In this document: piece after piece, positions 36,474 through 45,300 of the stretch
Layout: every line of letters begins with the position of its first letter
Numbering within the stretch: the first letter of the stretch is position 1
Source: Proluteimonas luteida
GTDB lineage: Bacteria > Pseudomonadota > Gammaproteobacteria > Xanthomonadales > Xanthomonadaceae
Direction: 5' to 3'
Assembly: GCF_021191695.1 (NCBI RefSeq)
Contig: NZ_JAIWPT010000012.1
Coordinates: forward strand, 1 to 64,000
Length of the DNA stretch: 64,000 nucleotides
Program-made: the position numbers and the translations under genes
The notes under the pieces: model-generated
Seen by the model: the letters and a program-made list of their open reading frames with translations, nothing else
Databases searched by the model: none
What the model was told of the DNA's origin: nothing

Positions 36474-36566
36474 GCGTCGATTATCGCCCAAGCGCGGGGC
36501 CGATTCCCGCCTCCCGGCGCGATCGGGGTGCGCTTGCGCGCGCGTGGCGGCGCCGCGATCCGCCGC

Positions 36567-37436
36567 TCAGTTGTCGATCAGCTCGCCGCCGGGCAGGAAG
36601 TTCCAGGTGCGGGTGACATGCAGCACGTCGACGTTCTCGTCGGTCTGCGGCAGCGGCGGGTAGGGCTCGGCCAGCTGGGCGATGCGCAGCGCGGCGTCGT
36701 CGAGCAGCCGGGTGCCGCTGCTCTTGATGATGTCGGCGCGCTCGACCGAGCCGTCGCGGCGGATCGCGACGCTGATCACCAGTTCGCCGGCCAGCCTGCG
36801 CCGGCGCGCCTCGTCGGGATAGTTGAGGTTGCCCACGCGCTCGACCCGGTCGACCCAGCTGCGCAGGTAGCTGGCGTAGGCGTACTCCTGAGTGCTGGCC
36901 GAGACGAACTTGCGCTTGGGCCGGCGCGCGTAGCGCTCGGACTGCAGGTGGATCTCCGCCGCCAGCCGCGCCATCGCCAGGTCGCGCTCGATCTTCTCCG
37001 GTCCCGGCGGCAGGGTCGACGGATCGGCCTGCAGGCTCGGGTCGGGTGGCGGCATCGGCGTGTCGCCGCGGCTGCTGGCGACGACCCGGTCCTGCGGCGG
37101 CTGCCGCGCCTCGGGCGATTGCGCGCGCAGTTCCATCGCCGCCACGCCGGATTCGGGCTGCGGCAACTGGCCGATCTGCGCTTCGCGCGGACGCAGGCTG
37201 CGTTCGTGCTCGCCGCCGCCCTGGTTGCTGGCCTGGGCCAGGAAATCCGCCTGCGCCTGGGTCAGCGGGCTGGTGGTCTCGGTCAGGATCACGTCCAGCG
37301 TGGGCACCACCGGCGCCGCGTCGCGGGCCGCGAAGCCGATGCCCAGCACCAGCATGCCGTGCACCAGCAGCGACAGCACCAGGGTAGCGCCCAGGCGCGC
37401 GCCGTCGTCGATCTGCGGTTGCGGGATGGCAGTCAT
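36567..37436 (-). CDS. tonB: Energy transducer TonB
   Basis: The 289-residue protein passes proton-motive energy from ExbBD to outer-membrane receptors. An N-terminal anchor (LGATLVLSLLVHGMLVLGIGF, with the His used in ExbB contact) is followed by a Pro/Gln-rich periplasmic spacer and a C-terminal TonB domain: YPDEARRRRLAGELVISVAIRRDGSVERADI near residues 205-235 and a final RTWNFLPG. No exbB or exbD gene is adjacent. The start at 37436 excludes a leader from the repeat block. thiG follows 93 bp later. Confidence 0.92.
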   Translation of the reverse strand: MTAIPQPQIDDGARLGATLVLSLLVHGMLVLGIGFAARDAAPVVPTLDVILTETTSPLTQAQADFLAQASNQGGGEHERSLRPREAQIGQLPQPESGVAAMELRAQSPEARQPPQDRVVASSRGDTPMPPPDPSLQADPSTLPPGPEKIERDLAMARLAAEIHLQSERYARRPKRKFVSASTQEYAYASYLRSWVDRVERVGNLNYPDEARRRRLAGELVISVAIRRDGSVERADIIKSSGTRLLDDAALRIAQLAEPYPPLPQTDENVDVLHVTRTWNFLPGGELIDN

Positions 37437-37455
37437 GCGCGGAAGCGAAGCGTTT

Positions 37456-37710
37456 GGCCGCGGATCCACGCGGATGAACGCGGATTCAAGCAGGAGCTGG
37501 AAGCTTGCCGGTGGGACGGCATCACGAGGGTCGACCGTGCCGGCGCATGTGCCTCCTGAACGACGTTAACCACGGCGCATCTGCTTTCATCCGCGCGTAT
37601 CCGAGCAGATCCGTGGCCAACGACATCGCCTTCGCTCTTATCCGCGGGCATCCGCGTCGATCCGTGGCCAATCACACGCATTCGCTCTTGCCCGCATCCA
37701 TCCGTGGCCA
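37456..37710. repeat. CCGCGGATCC/ATCCGTGGCC repeat cluster between tonB and gshB
   Basis: A forward element GGCCGCGGATCCACGCGGAT then GAACGCGGATT (37456-37487) is followed by three tandem reverse-oriented elements at 37584-37619, 37635-37670 and 37685-37710, each with (C)ATCCGCG-type cores and ending ATCCGTGGCCA. The forward and reverse arms can pair. The same family forms a large inverted repeat at 54652-54760. The block fills the space between tonB and gshB and touches the gshB stop. Confidence 0.82.
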
Positions 37711-37717
37711 ATCGCGC

Positions 37718-38659
37718 TCAGCGCCCGCGCTCGATCGCGTCGAACAGCAGGCCGGCGATGTTGAGCCCGAACTGGGCATCGAGCTCGCGGATGCAGGTCG
37801 GGCTGGTGACGTTGACCTCGGTCAGCCAGTCGCCGATCACGTCCAGGCCGACGAAGCGCATGCCGCGGCGGACCATCTCCGGACCGACCTGGGCGGCGAT
37901 CCAGCGGTCGCGGTCGCTGAGCGGGCGGCCCTCGCCACGGCCGCCGGCGGCCAGGTTGCCGCGGAACTCGTCGCCCTGCGGGATCCGCGCCAGGCAATAG
38001 TCGACCGGCACGCCGTCGATCAGCAGGATGCGCTTGTCGCCGTCGACGATCTCCGGCAGGTAGCGCTGCGCCATCGCCAGGTGGCGGCCCTGGGTCAGGG
38101 TCTCGAGGATCACGTTGACGTTGGCGTCGCCGGCGCGCACCCGGAAGATCGAGCGCCCGCCCATGCCGTCGAGCGGCTTGAGCACCACCTCGCCGTGTTC
38201 GGCGACGAAGGCCTTGAGCAGCGCCGGGTCGCGGCTGACCAGGGTCGGCGGGCAGCATTGCGGGAACAGCAGCGCCGCCAGCTTCTCGTTCAGGTCGCGC
38301 AGGCCCTGCGGGTCGTTGACGACCGTCGCGCCCTGGCGCTGGGCCATGCCGAGGATCTGGGTGTCCTGCAGGTAGTCGGCGTCGACCGGCGGATCGGTGC
38401 GCATCAGCACGATGTCGTTGTCGCCGAACGCGCGCACCGCCATTTCGCCGAGGTCGAACCAGCCGTCCGGGTCGTCGCGCACCGCCAGCGGCGCGACCGT
38501 GGCCACCGCGGTGCCGTCGGACACCGCCAGCCCGCCGGGACGCACGTAGTGCAGCCGGTGCCCGCGCCGTTGCGCCTCCAGCAGCATCGCCAGTGTCGAG
38601 TCCTTGGCGACCTTGATCGACGCGATCGGATCCATCACCACCACGACATCGAGCGACAT
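37718..38659 (-). CDS. gshB: Glutathione synthetase
   Basis: The 313-residue ATP-grasp enzyme joins gamma-glutamylcysteine and glycine. The N-terminal VVVMDPIASIKVAKDSTLAML is diagnostic, VLMRTDPPVDADYLQDTQIL carries the substrate segment, and the ATP-grasp part contains VLKPLDGMGGRSIFR, RYLPEIVDGDKRILLIDG and FVGLDVIGDWLTEVNVTSPT. Length matches bacterial GshB. The start at 38659 gives MSLDVVVVMD. It is divergent from pilG across 185 bp that contain a good plus-strand promoter. Confidence 0.97.
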   Translation of the reverse strand: MSLDVVVVMDPIASIKVAKDSTLAMLLEAQRRGHRLHYVRPGGLAVSDGTAVATVAPLAVRDDPDGWFDLGEMAVRAFGDNDIVLMRTDPPVDADYLQDTQILGMAQRQGATVVNDPQGLRDLNEKLAALLFPQCCPPTLVSRDPALLKAFVAEHGEVVLKPLDGMGGRSIFRVRAGDANVNVILETLTQGRHLAMAQRYLPEIVDGDKRILLIDGVPVDYCLARIPQGDEFRGNLAAGGRGEGRPLSDRDRWIAAQVGPEMVRRGMRFVGLDVIGDWLTEVNVTSPTCIRELDAQFGLNIAGLLFDAIERGR

Positions 38660-38758
38660 TGCGGACACACCGGCAGGCAGGGCGGACGATCTTAACAGGC
38701 ACGCAGGCGCGTCGAAGGGGCGCAATTCCGCGGCAGAGCGCACAAACCGCACGAAAGC

Positions 38759-38789
38759 TTGACACTCCACAGGCCGGCTGGGATATAAC
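38759..38789 (+). promoter_or_regulatory. Sigma-70-type promoter of the pil-chp operon
   Basis: A perfect -35, TTGACA (38759-38764), is followed after 17 bp by GATATA (38782-38787), overlapping TATAAC (38784-38789). It is the best vegetative promoter in the window and lies about 55 bp before the pilG ATG. Confidence 0.75.
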
Positions 38790-38844
38790 TCCCGACTTGC
38801 AACGACGCCGGTGATCAGGCGCGTCGTGCACCAGGGGAGACAGC

Positions 38845-39249
38845 ATGACCAGTGACGACACGCCGCCCGCGGGCAGCCTGCATGGGCTGCGGGTGATGGT
38901 GATCGACGACTCGAAGACCATCCGCCGTACCGCCGAGACGCTGCTCAAGCGCGAGGGCGCGGAGGTCACGACCGCGGTCGACGGGTTCGAGGCGCTCGCC
39001 AAGATCGCCGACCAGCGGCCGCAGATCATCTTCGTCGACATCATGATGCCGCGGCTCGACGGCTATCAGACCTGCGCGCTGATCAAGAACAACCAGGAAT
39101 TCCGCGACACGCCGGTGATCATGCTGTCGTCGAAGGACGGCCTGTTCGACAAGGCCCGTGGCCGCATCGTCGGCTCCGAGCAGTACGTCACCAAGCCGTT
39201 CACGCGCGAGGAGCTCCTCGACGCGATCCGCACGCACGTCAACGCCTGA
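38845..39249 (+). CDS. pilG: Twitching motility response regulator PilG
   Basis: The 134-residue single-domain receiver is phosphorylated by ChpA and controls pilus extension. LRVMVIDDSKTIRRTAE has the acidic pair, IIFVDIMMPRLDG the phosphoacceptor Asp65, MLSSKDG the Thr/Ser switch position and YVTKPFTREELL the conserved Lys. A nine-residue N-terminal extension (TSDDTPPAG) precedes the domain. GGGGAG lies 12 bp upstream. It starts the pilGHIJ-chpA operon behind a strong promoter, and pilH follows 14 bp later. Confidence 0.95.
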   Translation: MTSDDTPPAGSLHGLRVMVIDDSKTIRRTAETLLKREGAEVTTAVDGFEALAKIADQRPQIIFVDIMMPRLDGYQTCALIKNNQEFRDTPVIMLSSKDGLFDKARGRIVGSEQYVTKPFTREELLDAIRTHVNA

Positions 39250-39263
39250 GCAAGGAATCAGCC

Positions 39264-39629
39264 ATGGCCCGCATCCTGCTGATCGAGGATTCGCCGACCG
39301 ATATCGCGGTGTTGACGCAGTGGCTCGAGCGCGCCGGCCACGAGGTGCTGGCGTCCACCAGCGCCGAGGACGGTATCGCCGCATGCAAGCGCGAGCGCCC
39401 GGACCTGGTGCTGATGGACGTGGTGCTGCCGGGCATGAGTGGCTTCCAGGCCACCCGCGCGCTGTCCCGCGACGCGGAAACCTCGGGCATCCCGGTGGTG
39501 ATCATCAGCACCAAGGGCATGGACACCGACCGCATGTGGGGCCTGCGCCAGGGCGCCAAAGGCTACATCGTCAAGCCGCCGCGCGAGGACGCGCTGCTGG
39601 CGCAGATCAGCGAGGTCCTGGGGGCGTGA
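39264..39629 (+). CDS. pilH: Twitching motility response regulator PilH
   Basis: The 121-residue receiver begins ARILLIEDSPTDI; the phosphoacceptor is Asp52 in LVLMDVVLPGMSG, followed by VVIISTKG and the Lys in YIVKPPRED. In Pseudomonas PilH acts as a phosphate sink or favours retraction, opposite to PilG. It has no output domain. Its TGA overlaps the pilI GTG start (GTGA), so pilI is translationally coupled. Confidence 0.95.
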   Translation: MARILLIEDSPTDIAVLTQWLERAGHEVLASTSAEDGIAACKRERPDLVLMDVVLPGMSGFQATRALSRDAETSGIPVVIISTKGMDTDRMWGLRQGAKGYIVKPPREDALLAQISEVLGA

Positions 39630-40186
39630 CCCGGCCGGCGCAGCAGGCAGTCGCCGCGGACGGCGCGTTCGCGATCCTCGCCGGCTACGAGCAGCGCAGC
39701 CTTGCGCACGTCGTCGGCCTGCCCGAGGAGCTCGATGCCCCCGGCCTGTGGCGCGGCGTCGGCTACCGCATCGGCCGCCGCCGGCTGGCATCGGCCTTCG
39801 GCGAGGTGGTCGAGATCCTGCCGATCCCGCAGATCACGCCGGTCCCCGGTGCACAACCGTGGATGCTCGGCGTCGCCAACATCCGCGGCAGCCTGCTGCC
39901 GATCGTCGACCTCAAGCAGTTCCTCGAAGGCGAGCGCACGGTGCTGCAGGAGAGCCAGCGCGTGCTGATCGTGCGCCAGCCCGGCGGCGACGTGGCGGTC
40001 ACCATCGACGAGCTGTTCGGCCAGCGCAGCTTCCTCGAGGAGGAAGAGGTCTCCGCCGAGCGCGTGGCCGAGGGCCGCTATGCGCATTTCATCGACCGCG
40101 CCTACCAGAACGCCGACGCCACCTGGGGCGTGTTCAGTCTTGACCGGCTGGGCCGTACGCCGGAATTCAGACAAGCCGCGGCCTGA
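39626..40186 (+). CDS. pilI: CheW-like adaptor PilI
   Basis: The 186-residue adaptor joins the PilJ receptor to the ChpA kinase. It has a CheW domain: YRIGRRRLASAFGEVVEILP, VPGAQPWMLGVANIRGSLLPIVDLKQFLEGE and VAVTIDELFGQRSF. The only start consistent with the overlap is GTG at 39626; the previous gene's stop lies inside it. The N-terminal 25 residues are less conserved. pilJ follows after 42 bp. Confidence 0.93.
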   Translation: MTRPAQQAVAADGAFAILAGYEQRSLAHVVGLPEELDAPGLWRGVGYRIGRRRLASAFGEVVEILPIPQITPVPGAQPWMLGVANIRGSLLPIVDLKQFLEGERTVLQESQRVLIVRQPGGDVAVTIDELFGQRSFLEEEEVSAERVAEGRYAHFIDRAYQNADATWGVFSLDRLGRTPEFRQAAA

Positions 40187-40228
40187 GCCGCACTTCCGTA
40201 TCGAGCATCGAGCAGGATCGAAACCAGC

Positions 40229-42250
40229 ATGAGCACAGCAGCAGACACCCTTGCAGGCGGCAAGCGCACCCTCGGCACCAACTTCTGGGTCGTGCTGCTC
40301 AGCATCGCGGGCATCGTCCTGGTCCTCAATACCGGCTACAGCACCTGGAAGGCGGCCCGGCTGGGCGGCGCCAGCACCTCGGCGTCGAACCTGCGCGTGG
40401 ACTCGCAGCGGCTGGCCAACCAGGGCGCCGAGGCGGTGCGCGGCAACGCGGCGGCCTTTGCGGCGTTCCGCGAGACCCGGGCGCAGATCGACGGCGACAT
40501 CCGCCAGCTCAACGAGCAGTTCGGCGACACCACCGGCGTGGCCGGGCCGATCCGCACCGTCACCCAGACCTGGGAGCCGCTGTCGGTCAGCGCCGGCCAG
40601 CTGGCCGACAGCGAAGCCGCGGTACTGGCGTTCGCCGGCCAGGCCGACCGTTTCAGCCAGGGCGTGCCGCAGCTGCAGGCGCTGCTCGACGAGCTGGTGC
40701 GCGCGATGTCGAGCAGCGGCTCGCCGTCGTCGCAGGTCTACATGGCGCTGCGCCAGGTGGTGCTCGCCGGCGACATGGCGCGCCGGGTCACCGAGGTCCA
40801 GGCCGGTGGCGGCGGTGCCACCATCGCCGGCCAGGGCCTGCGCCGCAACGCCGAGGACTTCCAGCAGGTGATGACCGGCCTGCGCGAGGGCGACCCCTCG
40901 CGTGAACTGCAGGCGCTGACCAACGGCAACGCGCTGGCCGCGCTGTCCAAGGCCGATGCCGCATGGGCGACAATGCGCGAGGACCTCGAGTCGATCCTGA
41001 CCAGCGCCGACCAGCTGTTCCAGGCGCAGACCGCCGCCGCGGCCCTGGTCACCGGCTCGGACAAGCTGCTCGGCGACAGCGATTCGCTGTTCAACGCGTT
41101 CACCGCGTTCGGCTCGCTGAAGGACACCAGCGTGCTCGGCAACATCTGGATCAGCATCATCGCCGGCCTGGTCGCGCTCGGCGCCATCGTCGGCCTGCTG
41201 TTCTCGCTCAGCCGCGCCCAGCGCGAGCGCTACGAGACCACGATGGAACTCAACAACCGCAACCAGGAGGCGATCATGCGCCTGCTGGACGAGATGGGGT
41301 CGCTGGCGGAAGGCGACCTGACGGTCAAGGCGACGGTGACCGAGGACATGACCGGCGCGATCGCCGACTCGATCAACTTCGCGATCGAGCAGCTGCGCAG
41401 CCTGGTGCAGACGATCACCGACACCTCGGTGCAGGTCGCCTCCAGCGCACAGGAAACCCAGGCCACCGCGATGCACCTGGCCGAGGCCGCCGAGCACCAG
41501 GCGCAGGAAATCAACTCCGCGTCGGAGCGGATCAGCGAAATCGCGCTGAGCATCGACCAGGTGTCGAAGAACTCGGCCGAGTCTGCCGACGTGGCGCAGC
41601 GCTCGGTGCAGATCGCGACCAAGGGCGCGGGCGTGGTGCGCGAGACGATCCAGGGCATGGACTCGATCCGCGACCAGATCCAGGAGACCTCCAAGCGCAT
41701 CAAGCGGCTGGGCGAAAGCTCGCAGGAGATCGGCTCGATCGTCGAACTGATCAACGACATCTCCGAGCAGACCAACATCCTGGCGCTGAACGCGGCGATC
41801 CAGGCGGCGTCCGCCGGCGAGGCGGGCCGCGGCTTCGCGGTCGTCGCCGACGAAGTGCAGCGGCTCGCGGAACGCTCGTCGAGCGCGACCAAGCGCATCG
41901 AGACGCTGGTCCAGACCATCCAGTCCGACACCAACGAAGCGGTGACCTCGATGGAGCAGACGACCTCCGAGGTGGTGGCCGGCGCGCGCCTGGCCGAGGA
42001 CGCGGGCACCGCGCTGGGCGAGATCGAAAGCGTGTCGACCAGCCTGGCCGACCTCATCCAGGGGATTTCCTCGGCGGCGCACCAGCAGTCGTCGGCGGCG
42101 ACCAACATCACCACGGCGATGCACACGATCCAGTCGATCACCGCGCAGACCTCGCAGGGCGCCAACCAGACCGCCGAGTCGATCGGCAACCTGGCGCAGT
42201 TGGCGGCCGACCTGCGCCGCTCGGTCGCCGACTTCAAGCTGCCGGCCTGA
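40229..42250 (+). CDS. pilJ: Pilus methyl-accepting chemoreceptor PilJ
   Basis: The 673-residue receptor has TM1 near residues 17-38 ([19 protein letters not shown]), a long helical periplasmic PilJ domain with repeats of Ala/Gln, TM2 near 307-330 ([20 protein letters not shown]), a HAMP-like linker and the cytoplasmic signalling tip [38 protein letters not shown], given here in parts near residues 511-548. It senses surface-type signals and drives ChpA. No pilK methyltransferase gene follows it, unlike in Pseudomonas. Confidence 0.95.
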   Translation: MSTAADTLAGGKRTLGTNFWVVLLSIAGIVLVLNTGYSTWKAARLGGASTSASNLRVDSQRLANQGAEAVRGNAAAFAAFRETRAQIDGDIRQLNEQFGDTTGVAGPIRTVTQTWEPLSVSAGQLADSEAAVLAFAGQADRFSQGVPQLQALLDELVRAMSSSGSPSSQVYMALRQVVLAGDMARRVTEVQAGGGGATIAGQGLRRNAEDFQQVMTGLREGDPSRELQALTNGNALAALSKADAAWATMREDLESILTSADQLFQAQTAAAALVTGSDKLLGDSDSLFNAFTAFGSLKDTSVLGNIWISIIAGLVALGAIVGLLFSLSRAQRERYETTMELNNRNQEAIMRLLDEMGSLAEGDLTVKATVTEDMTGAIADSINFAIEQLRSLVQTITDTSVQVASSAQETQATAMHLAEAAEHQAQEINSASERISEIALSIDQVSKNSAESADVAQRSVQIATKGAGVVRETIQGMDSIRDQIQETSKRIKRLGESSQEIGSIVELINDISEQTNILALNAAIQAASAGEAGRGFAVVADEVQRLAERSSSATKRIETLVQTIQSDTNEAVTSMEQTTSEVVAGARLAEDAGTALGEIESVSTSLADLIQGISSAAHQQSSAATNITTAMHTIQSITAQTSQGANQTAESIGNLAQLAADLRRSVADFKLPA

Positions 42251-42264
42251 GCCAGGACCATCGC

Positions 42265-42327
42265 ATGACCGTGAGTCCCGTCGGCGTGTCCGGATCCTGC
42301 GCCGCTCCTGCCGGAGCCGTCGCATGA
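42265..42327 (+). CDS. Possible 20-codon leader ORF coupled to chpA
   Basis: ATG at 42265 opens a 20-residue frame ([20 protein letters not shown]) whose TGA (42325-42327) overlaps the chpA ATG in ATGA. A CCAGGACC purine patch lies upstream. It may allow translational coupling of chpA to pilJ-downstream ribosomes, or may be chance in a 73-bp gap. Confidence 0.25.
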   Translation: MTVSPVGVSGSCAAPAGAVA

Positions 42328-45300
42328 CCGCGCTGCGCGATGCCATCGACCACACGATGCTCGGCTGGATCAAGCCCGAGCTCGACGAGGTGCTGCGCCA
42401 GGCCCGGCTCGAACTCGAGGCCTTCGTCGAGGATCCGTCCGACAGCAGCCGCATGCGCCTGTGCGCCGGCTATCTGCACCAGGCCCAGGGCACGCTGCGG
42501 ATGGTCGAGCTGTCCGCACCGGCGATGGTCGTCGAGGAGATGGAGCAGCTGGCCGACGCGCTGCGCGACGGCCGCGCCGCCGACCGCGACATCGCCTCCG
42601 CGGCGCTGCTGCGCGGCATGCTGCTGCTGCCCGACTACCTCGAACGCCTGCAGGGCGGGCACCGCGACATCCCGATCGTGCTGCTGCCGCTGCTCAACGA
42701 ACTGCGCGCCGCGCGCGGCGAGCCCGGGCTCGGCGAGAGCATCCTGTTCGCGCCGGATCTGGCGCGCGCGGCCCCGGAGTCGCTGGTGCCCGTGGCGCCG
42801 GTCGCCGTCGACGCGTCCAGCGCCGCGCTGCGCGCGCTGCACGCCGCGCTGCAGGCCTGGCCGGCCGACGCCGCCATCGCACCGGTCGATGCCGGGCCGC
42901 TGGCCGATGCCCTGCGCACGCTGGCCGCCTGCGAGGCGCCGGATGCGGTGCGGCGCATGCTGTGGGTCGCCACCCGCGTCGCCGAGGCGCTGGCCGATGG
43001 CGCGGTCGACGACGGCATTGCGCTGCGCCAGGTATTCGCCAGCGTCGAGCGCGAAGCCAGGCAGCACCTGGATCCCGCGCTGTCGGCACCGGTGTCGGCC
43101 GAATCCGCGCAGGAGCCGACCCGGCAACTGCTCTACCACGTCGCCCACGCGCAGCCGGGGCATCCGGCGCTCGATGGTTTGCGCGAGACCTTCGACCTGC
43201 AGGCCGAGCTGCCGTCGGCGTCGGAGATCGACCATGCGCGCAGCAGCCTCAGCGGCCGCAACCGCGCGCTGCTCGATACGGTGTCGGGCGCGGTCAAGGA
43301 GGACCTGTTGCGGGTCAAGGACGCCCTGGACCTGCACCTGCGCACCCATGCGGTCGATGCGGCTGCGCTGCGGCCGCAGATTGCGGTGCTGGCGGGGGTG
43401 GCCGACACCCTCGGCATGCTCGGTCTCGGCGCCGCACGTTCGATCGTGCAGCAGCAGCGCGAGACCATGAGCGCGATCGTCGACGGCACCAGGCCGGCCA
43501 ACGAGGACACCCTGCTCGATGTCGCCGGCGCGCTGCTGTACGTCGACGCCAGCCTCGACGACCAGGTGTCGCGCCTAGGCCCCGGCAGCGGCGGCGACGC
43601 CTCGGGCGCCGAGGACGCGTTGGCGGTCGAGGCGCAGCAGACCGTGGCGGTGGTGATCCGCGAGGCGGTGGCCAACTTCTCCGATGCGCGCCAGGCGCTG
43701 GTGGCCTTCGTCGAGACCAGTTGGGACCACAGCGAACTGCAGGAAGTCCCGCGGCTGCTGCACGAGGTCGCCGGCGCCCTGAAGATCCTCGAGATCCCGC
43801 AGGCCGCCGACTACCTGACCGGCGTGCGCCTGTACACCGAGCGCGAGCTGATCGCGCGCCGCCGGGTGCCGAACGGGCGCCAGCTCGACACCTTCGCCGA
43901 TGCGCTGGCGAGCCTGGAGTACTACCTGGAATCGCTGCGCGGCCAGCGCGGCGACCGTGGCGACATCCTCGACATCGCGCGCGCCAGCCTCGAGGCGCTC
44001 GGCTACTGGCCGCTGCCGGCGGCCGGCAGCGGCGTGCCGGCCGTGCCGGAAACCGCGCCCGAACCGCCGGCCAGTCCGTTCGACATCGACCTCGGGCAGC
44101 TTGCGCGCGGCACCGATCCGTGGGTGGGATCGAGTGCGTCGCAGCCCCCCGCGGCAGCCGTGCAGGCGACTGCGGGGGACCGCAGCGCCGCCGCGCCGGC
44201 ACCCCCCGCGCCGCCGGCAGTGCCCGGCAGCCCGGCGGTCGGTACGGGGACGGGCATCGGCACCGGCATCGGCGGCTTCGAGCAGACCGGCGACGAGATC
44301 GACGACGAGATCCGCGAGGTGTTCCTCGAGGAGTTTGCCGGCGAGATCGAGAATCTCGACACGCTGCTGCCGCCGTGGCGCGCACAGCCGGACAACCTCG
44401 AACTGCTGCGGCCGATCCGCCGCGTGTTCCACACCCTCAAGGGCAGCGGCCGCCTGGTCGGCGCGCGCACGCTCGGCGAATTCAGCTGGGCGGTCGAGAG
44501 CATGCTCAACCGCGTGCTCGAAGGCAGCCGCAGCGCCAGCCCGGCCGTGGTCGCGATGGTCGACCAGGCGTTCTACACCCTGCCGCAACTGCAGGCCGTG
44601 CTGCGCGGCGATGCCGTGCTGACGGCCGACCTCGAGACCATGCAGGCCTCCGCCGCGCGGATCGCCGCCGGCGACGACATGCTGCCGGTCGAGCCGGGCG
44701 CGCGTGCGCCGGTGGTCGATGTCGATGTCGGCGATCGCGACGTCACCGTCCCGGCGCCGTCCGATGCCGGGACCGCCGGCCCGCCGCCCGAAGCGGGCGA
44801 CGCGGCCGGGGAGATTGCGACCGAGGCCGTCGAGACCGTGCCCGCATCGGTCGATGCGCTGCTGCTGGAGATCCTCGATACCGAGGTCAAGGGGCATCTG
44901 GACACCGTCGAGGCCTGGATCGCCAGCGGTGGCGATGCCGGCGTCGTCGATGGCGAGCGCCTGCTGCGCGCGCTGCACACCATGCACGGCGCGTTCGCGA
45001 TGGCCGAAGTGCCGGTGGTCGGCATGCTGCTGGCGCCCGCCGAAGAGTACGCGCGGCGTCTGGTCGCGGCCAGGACCGCGCCGGATCCAGTCGTGTTCGG
45101 CACGCTGGCCGACATCGCCGCGCATGTCCGCGACACGCTGCAGCAGTTGCACGCGCCCGAACCGCGCGTCGCGGTGCTGCCGGCGCTGGAAGCACGCATC
45201 GGTGCCGCCCGCGATGCCCTGCCGGACGTCACGACCGACCGGTTCGCCGCCCTGTTCGATACCGTCGACGAGGACGCGGACGAGGTGGCAGCCGCGGCAG

